From: CAWBRT01 sp963832785
GTDB taxonomy: Bacteria; Acidobacteriota; Terriglobia; Terriglobales; Acidobacteriaceae
Direction: 5' to 3'
Assembly (NCBI GenBank): GCA_963832785.1
Contig: CAWHVF010000005.1
Span: forward strand, 1,736,001 to 1,800,000
DNA: 64,000 bases
The notes under the pieces: model-generated
Databases searched by the model: none
Seen by the model: the letters and a program-made list of their open reading frames with translations, nothing else
What the model was told of the DNA's origin: nothing
Shown: piece by piece, positions 17,448 through 26,276 of the stretch
How the letters are laid out: each line of letters opens with the position of its first letter
Numbering within the stretch: the stretch's first letter is position 1
Translations under genes and position numbers: made by a program

Positions 17448-17951
17448 CTAAGAATGCCGAGAGGCATCACCTATCTCACAGCTCTCGGCCAATCCAGCGG
17501 ATTTGCGTATGCCGTCCAACGCAGCGCTGATTTCTTCTTTGGCAAGCGCCTGTTCCATGATCAGGAGTTCGCGCGCATACACGCCAGGCTCGACACGTGA
17601 CTTGAATTCGTCTTCGAGAGCATGGTAGACGGGCAAGCGCAGGGCTACTCCGGCTAATGGCCCCGCGAATGAAGGATCGCCATTAATTACGGTTTCGGCA
17701 ATAATCCTGGTGCTTTCCGGGTCAGGCGTTCCCAGCAACACAATGACATTTTCCAGGCCATGCCGCTCGGCGATTTCCTTGATTTTTCGTTGATCTTCCA
17801 GATCAACCGCGCCGGCGGCAGTTCAAACAAAGCAGCTAGTAATGGGATACACCTGAACTGCTCCCGCAGACTGCGCCGCTTTGGCGATCGAAGCAGCCTG
17901 GATACCGTCTCGCTCTCCCAGAGCAATGACGTACTTGCCTTTTAACTCCAT
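17448..17951 (-). CDS. grdA: Glycine reductase complex selenoprotein A
   Basis: This small selenoprotein (167 residues) accepts the carboxymethyl group on its selenocysteine and hands it to component C as a ketene-like equivalent. It appears as two unrelated short frames because of TGA 17823-17825. Reading it as selenocysteine 43 joins TSCFV to UTAAGAVDLEDQ, the GrdA active-site text (CxxU), at the family position. The rest (AETVINGDPSFAGPLAGVALRLPVYHA) is unmistakable GrdA. A SECIS-like hairpin lies 15 bases after the TGA. The start ATG 17951 (MELKGKYVIALGERDG) has AAAGGAG at a good distance; ATG 17957 is too close to it. It lies 16 bases after grdC. Confidence 0.95.
17789..17807 (-). promoter_or_regulatory. 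SECIS-like hairpin of grdA
   Basis: In the mRNA sense this is GUUGAUC-UGGAA-GAUCAAC, a perfect 7-bp stem with a 5-base loop. It starts 15 bases after the in-frame UGA. The codons it covers (VDLEDQ) are conserved protein sequence, so part of the match could be coincidental. Confidence 0.65.
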
Positions 17952-17967
17952 ATCCATCTCCTTTGGC

Positions 17968-19494
17968 TTACCCTGTTGATCTTCTTGCCGCTCCGTTGGT
18001 GCGCCGGACCTGAGTCCCGCGACCCTGCTCATTATTCCTGCACAACAAAAACGAGAAACCGTCGGCAATGGCAGTCATGCGCCCGAGGAACAAACTCCCC
18101 TTGGCGTAAAAGAATACACGGCTGAGAGTTCCGTCAATGAGCTGCTGCCGCGCGTGCCCCAGGAACGGCACGGCCGAGGCGATGTGTCCCTGCGTCGGGG
18201 AAAATCCAGGCATGCCCCGCATCTGCACGAAGCTGTCGATCTCATCGCTGGCGATCTCGCCATGATGGGCCGCCAGCGCGGCCAGAATGCGGTAGTTGGT
18301 TTGCGGAATGTTGCCGCTGCCTTGCGGCATGGTCAGCTCCGGATTGTGCAGTTCGGTGGCGAAACGGTCAATGTCGGTGATGCGCAGCCCGCATTTTTCC
18401 AGTGGGCGGAAGACGATTGCTTCCGCGATTTCCAGTTGCGAAGTGCCGGCGCCGATGCTATGTCCGCCAACACAATTCAGGTTAACGATCGGGCTCACGC
18501 CATCATCGCCGGAAACAAGAATAGCCACCGAGGCAAGCACGTCTTCGAGGACAGGCATGTTATGCCGCAGGTGGCCCTGGTACTTCATCCCCAGCTTGGC
18601 GAGCGAACCGCCGCCAACAATGGCGACTTTGCGGAATAGCCCGGCCTTCACCAGCGCCGCCGCAATTGCGATGGCGTGATTGGGCGCACAACAGAAGGCC
18701 TTCATGTCGGATCCGGTGGCGTTGATGCACCCTGCTTTTTCGCCGACGGCCTTGGCAAGATTCCCGCCGCCACGCTGATAGCGATCGCCAATGGCTTCTT
18801 CGCCGCAACCAAGAATGTATTCCACTTCATCCGGTGCCGTGCGCGCATTCGCCAGCAAGTGTCGCAACGCCAGAACAGCCGATGCTTTAGCCGCCAGGTT
18901 TTCAAGGAGAATCGGCGCCGCCAGAGAATCGTCCTCGCGGTCTCCATGGCGCAAGCAGCCCACGAGTTCCTCGCCATGGTGCAGAGCGATAGCCGTCCCT
19001 TCACCGATAGCGGATTCAATTGTCTTGCGGTCAGCCGCAGGACTCAGGCAAGCCGCATCATTGGCGAACAGCGCGTGCCTCGCCAGTCTATCTTGAACAA
19101 CCTTCGTGAATTCCGGGGTAAGGGAGACCAGGCTGAATTCATCGCAGAGCCTAATAAGACCATAAAACTCTGCTTCGGTCATGATCTCCCCGTCGCGCCC
19201 CCGGGGAGACGCCTGCGGCAATGGATTCTGCCACCAGGGCTGCGGCAGCCGCCACAATTGCCGCGGGTCAAGGTTTCCGATAAAGGCCTGGTGAGGAGGG
19301 TAACTTAGTGCGTGCTCGTAGGAGCGGCGATGCTCAACCAGACGCAACAACAATCCCGGATCCTTTGCTAGTTCGCGCGAAGGTTTTGAGCCGAAGCGCA
19401 CCAGGTCTGGAACATGAGCCAGGCATAGGGCAACTCCGGCAATGACAGGCGTCCGTTCAGGCGGCTGGTCGTCAGATGGTTTTGATTTCTGCAT
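17968..19494 (-). CDS. grdC: Glycine reductase component C, beta subunit (FabH/thiolase-like)
   Basis: This 508-residue protein is homologous to ketoacyl-ACP synthase III-type enzymes. With GrdD it converts the selenoether-bound intermediate to acetyl phosphate. Family text is visible at the N-terminus (GVALCLAHVPDLVRFGSKPSRE, YPPHQAFIGNLDP) and in the thiolase-fold core (NATGSDMKAFCCAPNHAIAIAAALV, IVGGGSLAKLGMKYQGHL, GFSPTQGHIASAVPFLGHA). Its usual partner grdD is not present anywhere in the window. It is first in the operon; 347 bases separate it from the MFS gene upstream on the same strand. The ribosome site (GAAGG) is very close to ATG 19494, so a slightly later start is possible. Confidence 0.92.
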   Translation of the reverse strand: MQKSKPSDDQPPERTPVIAGVALCLAHVPDLVRFGSKPSRELAKDPGLLLRLVEHRRSYEHALSYPPHQAFIGNLDPRQLWRLPQPWWQNPLPQASPRGRDGEIMTEAEFYGLIRLCDEFSLVSLTPEFTKVVQDRLARHALFANDAACLSPAADRKTIESAIGEGTAIALHHGEELVGCLRHGDREDDSLAAPILLENLAAKASAVLALRHLLANARTAPDEVEYILGCGEEAIGDRYQRGGGNLAKAVGEKAGCINATGSDMKAFCCAPNHAIAIAAALVKAGLFRKVAIVGGGSLAKLGMKYQGHLRHNMPVLEDVLASVAILVSGDDGVSPIVNLNCVGGHSIGAGTSQLEIAEAIVFRPLEKCGLRITDIDRFATELHNPELTMPQGSGNIPQTNYRILAALAAHHGEIASDEIDSFVQMRGMPGFSPTQGHIASAVPFLGHARQQLIDGTLSRVFFYAKGSLFLGRMTAIADGFSFLLCRNNEQGRGTQVRRTNGAARRSTG

Positions 19495-19841
19495 GCCTTC
19501 ATTTCCCGGGAGCGCACAGCTTACCTGCCCAACTTATATGCTGCTGTGCCGTGGGGAAACGGGAATTCAGATTAGGACACTCTCTCGGCCCGCTATCAGT
19601 GACTCCAATCACAGACCAGGGTGTTACGATCGAGAACCGCCCAGGTTTGGCGCAGCTCCGGCCGCGGCGCAGATCGTCTATCCAGACCGCCGCCTAGGCG
19701 TGCGCACGGACGCCTTGTTCCATCTTTCCGTTGGAGTTGATGCGTACGCTGGGAGCGAACTCACAGCTCACCCGCCGGCGACGAAGGCGGGTGACAAATA
19801 ACGAGGTTGAATCCGCCGAGGTCTCCGCCAAGCAGAGTTCA
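19495..19841 (-). other. Intergenic region upstream of grdC
   Basis: No gene is supported here. A hairpin with an 8-bp perfect stem and 9-base loop (CACCCGCC/GGCGGGTG, 19769-19793) lies about 50 bases after the MFS stop and may end that transcript, although no T-run follows. I looked for a glycine riboswitch core on the minus strand and did not recognise one. The grd promoter probably lies between the hairpin and 19494. Confidence 0.5.
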
Positions 19842-21215
19842 CTACGCCGCCATTTGCGCGTCTTCTTTATATCCGTAAACCTCCGGAAGAATGAACGTGG
19901 CTGCCAGCAAACCGACCAGGGGGAATAGCGCGGTAAAGAGGGTGGCGTTGGCTTTACCGATGGCTCCGAAGAAAGCCGGAAAAAGAAAGATGCTCAGGAA
20001 TGAGGGCAGCTTCACAAATACATACGCTACCCCGGCAGCGGTGCCGCGATATACCGGCTGCGCCACCATGGCCGGAATAGTCATGACATTCTCGGCGTCC
20101 CAATAGTGTCCCCACAGCATGGCGGCCGCGGCAAACGGCACAATGATCAGCTTATCGGCATAGATGGCGAAGGCCGCCACGATCAGCGATACGAATACGA
20201 TCGAGAAGCCGTAGATGCTCAACCTGCGCTGCCCGATGCGCGGGGTGATCAGCGGACCGACATAGCCGGAAATGGCGGCCACGATGTACAGGCACAGTGT
20301 CACCAGGCTGGTGCCCAAGGGACTGGATATACCGAGCGTAACGAACAGCATCGGGATATAGAAGCCGAAAGTGGAGAACTCAGAGCTTTGCGCGAAGCAG
20401 GCCAGCCATCCGAACAGGGTGGCGCGCCAGCGGACCGAGTGGCCGCGCAAATGCTGGAAAAATGCCCCGAGTTTCGGGTGCGGTATCTCCACGTCTCTGT
20501 CCGGGAGGATAGTGAGCGGATCGCCGTAGAGCTCGCGAGCGACTTGCTTGGCCTCGCGGAAGCGGCCGCGCTGAATCAGCCACACCGCGGTCTCCGGCAA
20601 CTTGAAGCGCAGCAAGAAAATGGCCAGGGCCGGCACCGCCCCCAAGCCGAGAACGACTCGCCACAACAGGTCCGCCGGCATGCCGATGGCCGTAAGCACA
20701 GCCACAACGGCAATCGCAATCACCTCGCCGAAAGCAAACATAAACTGCCAACGATTGCCCATCACCTCCCGCTGGCCGCTCGGCATCGACTCCATAATAT
20801 AGGTGTAGCTGTTGGAAATGTCGCTGCCCAGCGGGACTCCCAGCAGAAAGCGGATCACTATCAGCGTGGCCATGTTGGGGGAAAACGATTGGGCAATACC
20901 GACAATGGTGAACATGATCATCGTTCCCAGGAAAATGGCCCGCCGCCCCACCCGGTCCGACAGCCAGCCGCCCAGCAGAGCGCCGATGACAGCCCCACCC
21001 TGCGTCGCTGCTCCCACCAAGCCAACCGTCCAGGCTGAGGGATGAAAGACCTGTCCAATGAAAATAAGGACGAAAGAGATCGAATAGAGATCCCACGCCT
21101 CAATGAAAATAGTAGCGATCATCAGCCAGCCGACCCGGGTACCACTCGGGCTGTAGGTGTCCAAGAGATAGCGGATTGCCTTGGCGACGACGACTTCGCG
21201 CGATTCGCCAGCCAT
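19842..21215 (-). CDS. MFS transporter (sugar/organic-acid type)
   Basis: This is a 457-residue, 12-helix major facilitator with a central cytoplasmic loop. The conserved motif GGWLSDRVGRRAIFLG between helices 2 and 3 and RFLLGVPLGSDISNSYTYIMESMPSGQR (helix 4-5 region) fit the sugar/organic-acid subgroup. Substrates cannot be named. The start ATG 21215 follows AGGAGGAG. It points toward the grd operon on the same strand and may be expressed with it or independently. Confidence 0.9.
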   Translation of the reverse strand: MAGESREVVVAKAIRYLLDTYSPSGTRVGWLMIATIFIEAWDLYSISFVLIFIGQVFHPSAWTVGLVGAATQGGAVIGALLGGWLSDRVGRRAIFLGTMIMFTIVGIAQSFSPNMATLIVIRFLLGVPLGSDISNSYTYIMESMPSGQREVMGNRWQFMFAFGEVIAIAVVAVLTAIGMPADLLWRVVLGLGAVPALAIFLLRFKLPETAVWLIQRGRFREAKQVARELYGDPLTILPDRDVEIPHPKLGAFFQHLRGHSVRWRATLFGWLACFAQSSEFSTFGFYIPMLFVTLGISSPLGTSLVTLCLYIVAAISGYVGPLITPRIGQRRLSIYGFSIVFVSLIVAAFAIYADKLIIVPFAAAAMLWGHYWDAENVMTIPAMVAQPVYRGTAAGVAYVFVKLPSFLSIFLFPAFFGAIGKANATLFTALFPLVGLLAATFILPEVYGYKEDAQMAA

Positions 21216-21638
21216 TGTGCTCTCCTCCTAGCGCGGCCACGGCACCTCAAGCGCCCTGGGGGCGCTCAGCTTCCGGCAAACTCGACCTACCTCTTCGTCG
21301 AGCGTTGCCAGAAGGTTTGTAGGCTTACTTGGATGCTGGCCAAACGCGCCCGGGAAACGGGCCCTCACGCAGGAATTCAGGTGGTGTTCGGCTCAGTTCT
21401 CGATTGCCAATGGTCAGCCGCCTTCCCGGCCAAGTGGCATCAGGCGAGAACACGCCAGAGCCGCTGTTGTGAGGGCGGCGCTGCGGCCGGCATCGGTAAA
21501 CCACCGAACGGCGATTCCCAAAATGGTCCGGCAAATTAGGAGCGCAAGCAGAGCAGTATACCCTCCGGGGTCAGCGTGCTCCCGCTTGGAGTACCATAGG
21601 CTGGCGATTCAGCTACATCGATTTTCACGGAGAATGCA
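21216..21638. other. Divergent intergenic region (MFS / SagB-type gene)
   Basis: I support no gene in these 423 bases. A short hairpin (AGCGCCC-TGG-GGGCGCT, 21258-21274) lies in the 5' leader of the MFS gene. The open frames here look like GC-driven shadows. Confidence 0.4.
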
Positions 21639-22310
21639 ATGCGCAAGCATCTTTTACTCTGCCTGGTCATCATCTCTCTTTGTCTTTCAACCGCTGTAGC
21701 CCAGGATTCCGGCAAAACCGCAGCGGCAGCCCCCGGCGCCAGCCTGATGGCATTACCAGCCCCGAACGTGTCCGGGGGGATGCCGTTGAGCCAAGCCCTG
21801 GCCACGCGGAGATCGGTGCGCTTGTTTTCGCCCACCCCGCTGACCAAAGCCGAGCTTTCGCAGATCATCTGGGCCGCGCAGGGCATCACCGGCCCCGAGG
21901 AGAGGCGGACCGCGCCCTCGGCAGGAAACCAGCATTACGTGCGTCTCTACGTCGCCTCCGCCGAGGGATTTTTCGAGTACGTCGCCAAGGGGCACCAGCT
22001 CCAGAAGATCTCCGGCCAGGATCTGCGCAGCAAGCTTTCCGTGCAGCCGGCGTTCAGCCAGGCACCGGTGGTTCTACTGCTGGCCGGCGAATATGAGCGG
22101 GCGGCAGTCAGGTACCCGGGGGAAAAGGCTACCCGCTTCGTTGCCATTGAAGCCGGACACATTGCGCAGAACGTGCTGCTGCAGGCCGCCGCATTGGGAC
22201 TGGCGGCTGTGCCGGTTGGGGGATTCGAGCCGAAGGATGTCCAGAAGGTGGCTTCGCTGCCGGCACAACAGATCCCTGTTTACATGATCCCGGTTGGCCG
22301 TCCGAAGTAG
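21639..22310 (+). CDS. Secreted SagB/nitroreductase-family oxidoreductase
   Basis: This 223-residue protein has a signal peptide (MRKHLLLCLVIISLCLSTAVAQ) followed by an FMN-binding nitroreductase fold of the SagB/ThcOx type. The RRSVRLFSPTPLT phosphate-binding arginine segment, the TAPSAGNQHYVRLYVA block and the late HIAQNVLLQAAALGLAAVPVGGF helix are visible. Related proteins reduce small molecules or oxidise azoline rings, and a periplasmic location is unusual but recurrent in this family. No peptide-maturation partner is nearby, so a bacteriocin role is not supported. The start is ATG 21639 after GGAGAATGCA. Confidence 0.85.
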   Translation: MRKHLLLCLVIISLCLSTAVAQDSGKTAAAAPGASLMALPAPNVSGGMPLSQALATRRSVRLFSPTPLTKAELSQIIWAAQGITGPEERRTAPSAGNQHYVRLYVASAEGFFEYVAKGHQLQKISGQDLRSKLSVQPAFSQAPVVLLLAGEYERAAVRYPGEKATRFVAIEAGHIAQNVLLQAAALGLAAVPVGGFEPKDVQKVASLPAQQIPVYMIPVGRPK

Positions 22311-22421
22311 GGCTTTTTATTCTGGAACCGGATGACGGGAGCGCTGGTGCGCTTCATCGCAGGGCAGCGAGCCTTTCGCGATGGTGTTTTCCCTGCGTGG
22401 AGCCGCTGGCGACTTCCCTTT

Positions 22422-23609
22422 TCAACTGATAGCCAGAATTCTGTCGTTCAGATATTTGAGGCGGTTGATGTCGCTATCCGCTGTCACCATATCGCTAACT
22501 CCCAGTACTATGCCCTTGGCGTGACCCCAACGCTCAATCAGTTGGTCGACATAGCGGCGAAAGGAAACCTCATCCGTGCTGGCGGGGCATAGCTGGGTGG
22601 CGGGAATGCCCCCGATGATCGTTATGCGCCCGGCAAAAGCGGCGTGTATCTCCTCCAAGTTCATCTGTGTCATAGGGTGAGGGCAAACGGAATCGGCCAC
22701 ATCCAAATCCGCTTCGAGAAACAAAGGTATTAGCCGGCGATTCTCGCCATCGGTGTGAGTCAGCAGATACTTGCCGCGTTCGTGCAGACGTTTTGCATAT
22801 TGCTTCAGCACCGGCATGATATGTTTGCGGAATAGCGGCGGCGGGGTGAGGGCCTCGTCATAGTTGCCGCCAAAATATACGACTTCGGCGGGGGAGTCGA
22901 GCGCACTCTGCTGCATCGCCGCAAAGAATGGTTCCATCTGCTCCGCCAACCGGTAGATCTTGTCCGGGTAATCGGCCATGGCGTAGAAGAACTGTTCAGG
23001 AAACATCATTTGCTTCATGATGTGATGCATGGGGCCGGCGGAGCCCAGGGTAGGCGCAACCGCGAGGCCGTGCTCACCGACTTTCTGGCGCAGGGCCAGA
23101 TAGCCATCGAGTTGCGGGTGGACCTTGATGTGCTCGAAAAGATATCCCGCCGGCTCGAAGTCCTCCGGCTTGCAGATCGGTGGTTTTGAGACCCATGCCG
23201 TGTAGGCGCCTGCGTCCAGCATTTCTTCCGTAAACAGATAGGCAGTTTCCAGAACGCCCAGGGGAGTGAGGTACTCGACAACCGTCTCCGTTCCTTTCTT
23301 CGATGGCCGCTTTGACACCCGCCGCTCAACTCCATCCAATTCGAACTCATAGGTTTGGGTGGGCAAATGCAGCAGTCCGAGACCGCGGTCCACCCGGCGG
23401 TCATCGTCCACCGAATAGTTCGGATTGATGGCGTAAATGCCGGCCCCAAGCTGCAACGCGATCTGCTCGACGGTGAGCCCGCGCCATTCTTCGGGCATGG
23501 TTTCTTTTCGCAGGGCGGCGCGATACCAGAAATCGAGGCGCGGTATCCAGGGCACCCGGTCCGAGCTCTCGCCCCTAATCGCCGCCAGCACTCTGTCGCG
23601 TTCCGTCAT
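22422..23609 (-). CDS. URO-D-family protein, probable corrinoid-dependent methyltransferase
   Basis: This 395-residue TIM-barrel protein belongs to the uroporphyrinogen decarboxylase superfamily. Members that are not heme enzymes (MtaA/MtbA/CmuA-like) move methyl groups between a corrinoid protein and a substrate or coenzyme. The early RVPWIPRLDFWYR and the later LLTHTDGENRRLIPLFLEADLDVADSVCPHPMTQM and GGIPATQLCPAST segments match the methyltransferase-type branch more than HemE. A corrinoid protein is encoded 2.7 kb away on the same strand, supporting that reading. It starts at ATG 23609 after GAGGAG. The methyl donor is unknown. Confidence 0.78.
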   Translation of the reverse strand: MTERDRVLAAIRGESSDRVPWIPRLDFWYRAALRKETMPEEWRGLTVEQIALQLGAGIYAINPNYSVDDDRRVDRGLGLLHLPTQTYEFELDGVERRVSKRPSKKGTETVVEYLTPLGVLETAYLFTEEMLDAGAYTAWVSKPPICKPEDFEPAGYLFEHIKVHPQLDGYLALRQKVGEHGLAVAPTLGSAGPMHHIMKQMMFPEQFFYAMADYPDKIYRLAEQMEPFFAAMQQSALDSPAEVVYFGGNYDEALTPPPLFRKHIMPVLKQYAKRLHERGKYLLTHTDGENRRLIPLFLEADLDVADSVCPHPMTQMNLEEIHAAFAGRITIIGGIPATQLCPASTDEVSFRRYVDQLIERWGHAKGIVLGVSDMVTADSDINRLKYLNDRILAIS

Positions 23610-23685
23610 GTTCTTCTCCTCTCGGCAGCAGTTCGCGTCCGGCCCTCAAGGAAGAGGTGGGATTATCCGCGCTGCCGGCCACTTA

Positions 23686-25038
23686 TCATACGGGCAGCAC
23701 CGTGTGGGGTACTTCGGATTCTTCCTGAGGAACATCCTCGCGCAGGCTGCGCCCAAGGGTCTCCGGCCCGAGAAGGACCGCGATGCCGGTTATCACAGAG
23801 AGTGTTACTACGTACAGCGAAACCAGATTCGGCGAGCCCTTGCCAAGAGCCAGCAGCGCCGTCGCGATCATGGGAGCGATGCCTCCGGAGATTGGCGAAG
23901 TGATCTCTCTGGCCAGCGCGAAGCCGGTGTAGCGGACGCGCGAAGGAAACATCTCTGCAAGCCAGGGGCTCTGCGCGGATGTCATCAGCGTCTTGGCAAC
24001 CCCGGATACGATGAAGAGCGCCAGATAGATCAACGCTCGCGACCGTGTCTGCAACAACATGAAGAACGGAAATACAAAAAGGCCCGACAGCACCGCGCCC
24101 GCCAGATATACCGGCCGCCGTCCTACTTTGTCGGAAACCAACCCGAACAATGGCACGGTGAAAAGCTGCGAGGCCGCGCTGAACATCAAAGCGGTAACTA
24201 TTTCCGCCCTGGAGAGACCGAGCTGGTGGGTGGCGTAGACAATCACGAAGGATTCGTAGATATAGGCGAGCGAGTTGTCGCCCAGCCTCGCCCCCCAGGC
24301 GCACAATAATGGCCGACGAGCGACTCGAAATACCTCCCTGACCGGAGAGCGGGAGGTTCTGCGCTTTTTCGCCAATTCAGCGAAGATCGGGGTTTCCTTC
24401 AGCGATGCCCGCAGTATCACCCCGAGAATGACAACCAACGCGCTCAGCAGAAATGGGATGCGCCATCCCCAGGATTCGAACTGCTGCACCGGCATCCTGG
24501 AGCTGAGCGAGAAGGTCGCCAGCGACATCAGTAATCCCGCGGCTACGCCGACATACGGCACCGCCCCGTACAGTCCGCGCCGGTTGTCTGGGGCGTACTC
24601 GACGGCCATCAGCACGGCACCGGCGTATTCAGCGCCCGAGCCGAGGCCCTGGGTCATGCGTAAGAGGGTGAGCCCAAGCGGCGCCCAGATTCCAACTTGA
24701 GCATAGGTGGGTAGCAGCCCCATCATGAAGGTGGAGCCTCCCATCAGCAGCAGCGTTATGATCAGCACCCGCTTGCGGCCGATGTGGTCGCCGAGGCGCC
24801 CGAACAGAACGCTTCCGATGGGCCGCACGAAAAACCCCAAAGCAAAAGTCGCGTACGCCAGCAGCGTGCCGATCAGGCGGTCATAGGAAGGGAAGAACAA
24901 CTTGTTGAAAATCGCCGCGGCGGCTGTGGCATACAGATAAAAGTCGTACCACTCGACGGCGGTGCCGATTATGGCGCCCATGAGCGTGGTGCGCACCGCG
25001 CGCCGCATCTCAACTGTTTGCGGGGAGTTGTTTACCAT
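23686..25038 (-). CDS. MFS transporter, metabolite:H+ symporter (MHS) type
   Basis: This is a 450-residue, 12-helix carrier. GAIIGTAVEWYDFYLYATAAAAIFNKLFFPS in helix 1 and the loop FGRLGDHIGRKRVLIIT are characteristic of the MHS branch (ShiA, KgtP, proline/betaine symporters). The start at ATG 25038 (MVNNSPQ) has AAGGAGG upstream; the longer frame to 25155 would add 39 non-conserved residues. The branch includes carriers of betaine, proline and organic acids, consistent with the nearby reductase, but the substrate is not determined. Confidence 0.88.
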   Translation of the reverse strand: MVNNSPQTVEMRRAVRTTLMGAIIGTAVEWYDFYLYATAAAAIFNKLFFPSYDRLIGTLLAYATFALGFFVRPIGSVLFGRLGDHIGRKRVLIITLLLMGGSTFMMGLLPTYAQVGIWAPLGLTLLRMTQGLGSGAEYAGAVLMAVEYAPDNRRGLYGAVPYVGVAAGLLMSLATFSLSSRMPVQQFESWGWRIPFLLSALVVILGVILRASLKETPIFAELAKKRRTSRSPVREVFRVARRPLLCAWGARLGDNSLAYIYESFVIVYATHQLGLSRAEIVTALMFSAASQLFTVPLFGLVSDKVGRRPVYLAGAVLSGLFVFPFFMLLQTRSRALIYLALFIVSGVAKTLMTSAQSPWLAEMFPSRVRYTGFALAREITSPISGGIAPMIATALLALGKGSPNLVSLYVVTLSVITGIAVLLGPETLGRSLREDVPQEESEVPHTVLPV

Positions 25039-25096
25039 GCCGCCTCCTTGCACGGTTGCCCTGGCGCAAGCCGGCCGGGCGCATCCGTTCCAAGCC

Positions 25097-26221
25097 TCAA
25101 TGCTGGTAGCTGATGCGGTACTTGCGAATGAAATCCTCGTCCAGCTCCCAGCCAAGCCCGGGCTTATCGGGCAGAGTTATACAGCCATCGACAATGTCCG
25201 GACGATTCGCGATCATCCTGTTCCAGATGGGATCGCGGTCCTCCTGCATGGTGTCGGCGAAGGTGCCGTGCGGAATAGAAGCCAGGAGATGCCCTCCGAT
25301 ATGCGCCTCCTCGTGATGGCACATCCTGACGTCGAATGACAACGCCATGGCAGCCACGCGCCGCCATTCCGTCGGCCCACCCGACCAGGAGCCGTCGAAG
25401 TTGCAGAAATCGATGGCCGACTCGACCATCAGGTCCCGGCATCCGCCGGCTGACATTTCGCTTTGCCCGGCGCATACGCGCGCGCCCGAGCGATACCTGA
25501 CATCGCGCATTGCCCGGCGATCGTTGTGCCAGCGGCAAGGCTCCTCGAAATAGAACAAGTCATAGTCCTCAACCAGACGCGAGAAAAGAACCGCCTGATC
25601 CGGCGTGTAGCCCTGGTTGGCGTCGGCGATCAGCACGAAATCATCTCCTACCGCCTTTCGCGCCTCGATGAAGCGCCTGGCGTCTTCCTGCGGAGTGCGC
25701 CCGCCGACCTTGAACTTCATCCCGGCAATGCCGGCCTTGCGCGCTGCTTCCATTTCGGCGGCGATCGACAAATCAGTGTTGTAGTAGCCGCCCGTCCAGA
25801 TGACGGAGACGCGGTTACGATAGCCGCCCCAAAGCCGCCATAAAGGCTGGCCCAGCGCTTTGCCCACCGCGTCCCAGATGGCCGTGTCCGCGGCCGCGCA
25901 AGCGACCAGACCGATGCGGCGGTCGCGCAGGATGTCGAAAGTGGCCGGCCGTGCCAGCTCCCAGCAGCGCTCGGTGGCAAAAGCGTCTGCGCCGATCAGC
26001 CGGGGGGTGATTTCCTTCTGGATGGCGCGTTCGATCTGGTCGTTGATGTGGTCCTCATCCCCGACGAAAGCTTCGCCGACAATTCCTTCCTCGGTATGAA
26101 TGCGGGTGAGTATCGTAGACCGGTGGGTCATCTGGTAGAAGCTTCCACGGTATACCTGGCGCAACGGCACGCGAATCGGTATGGTCTCGATCTGGCGAAT
26201 GGTTAAACGGCCAATCGGCAT
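25097..26221 (-). CDS. Enolase-superfamily enzyme (mandelate racemase/muconate lactonizing type)
   Basis: This 374-residue enzyme is predicted to abstract the alpha proton of a carboxylate substrate with Mg2+ help. The KxK base motif is K169-F-K171 (MKFKVGG). Metal ligands are D200 (ADANQGY), E226 (FEEPC) and E255 (AGQSE). A histidine pair near 302-303 (CHHEEAH) could serve as the opposite base. Such sets usually belong to sugar-acid dehydratases or racemases. It starts at ATG 26221 with AAGGAG and lies between the MHS transporter and the corrinoid protein, all on the minus strand, probably in one operon. Confidence 0.88.
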   Translation of the reverse strand: MPIGRLTIRQIETIPIRVPLRQVYRGSFYQMTHRSTILTRIHTEEGIVGEAFVGDEDHINDQIERAIQKEITPRLIGADAFATERCWELARPATFDILRDRRIGLVACAAADTAIWDAVGKALGQPLWRLWGGYRNRVSVIWTGGYYNTDLSIAAEMEAARKAGIAGMKFKVGGRTPQEDARRFIEARKAVGDDFVLIADANQGYTPDQAVLFSRLVEDYDLFYFEEPCRWHNDRRAMRDVRYRSGARVCAGQSEMSAGGCRDLMVESAIDFCNFDGSWSGGPTEWRRVAAMALSFDVRMCHHEEAHIGGHLLASIPHGTFADTMQEDRDPIWNRMIANRPDIVDGCITLPDKPGLGWELDEDFIRKYRISYQH

Positions 26222-26276
26222 GGATCACTCCTTGGCATCAGTAGCCGGCAGGCGCTGCTTTTGCGCCGCTTTCGGG

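Noticed and set aside
17823..17825. TGA in grdA as a true stop or sequencing error
   Set aside because: The position and flanking residues equal the known Sec site of GrdA, a hairpin follows, and grdB shows the same arrangement.
19495..19841. Glycine riboswitch upstream of grdC
   Set aside because: I could not recognise the conserved tandem aptamer cores on the minus strand; only a simple hairpin is visible.
21639..22310. SagB-type bacteriocin maturation cluster
   Set aside because: No YcaO, SagC or precursor peptide gene nearby, and the protein is predicted to be exported.
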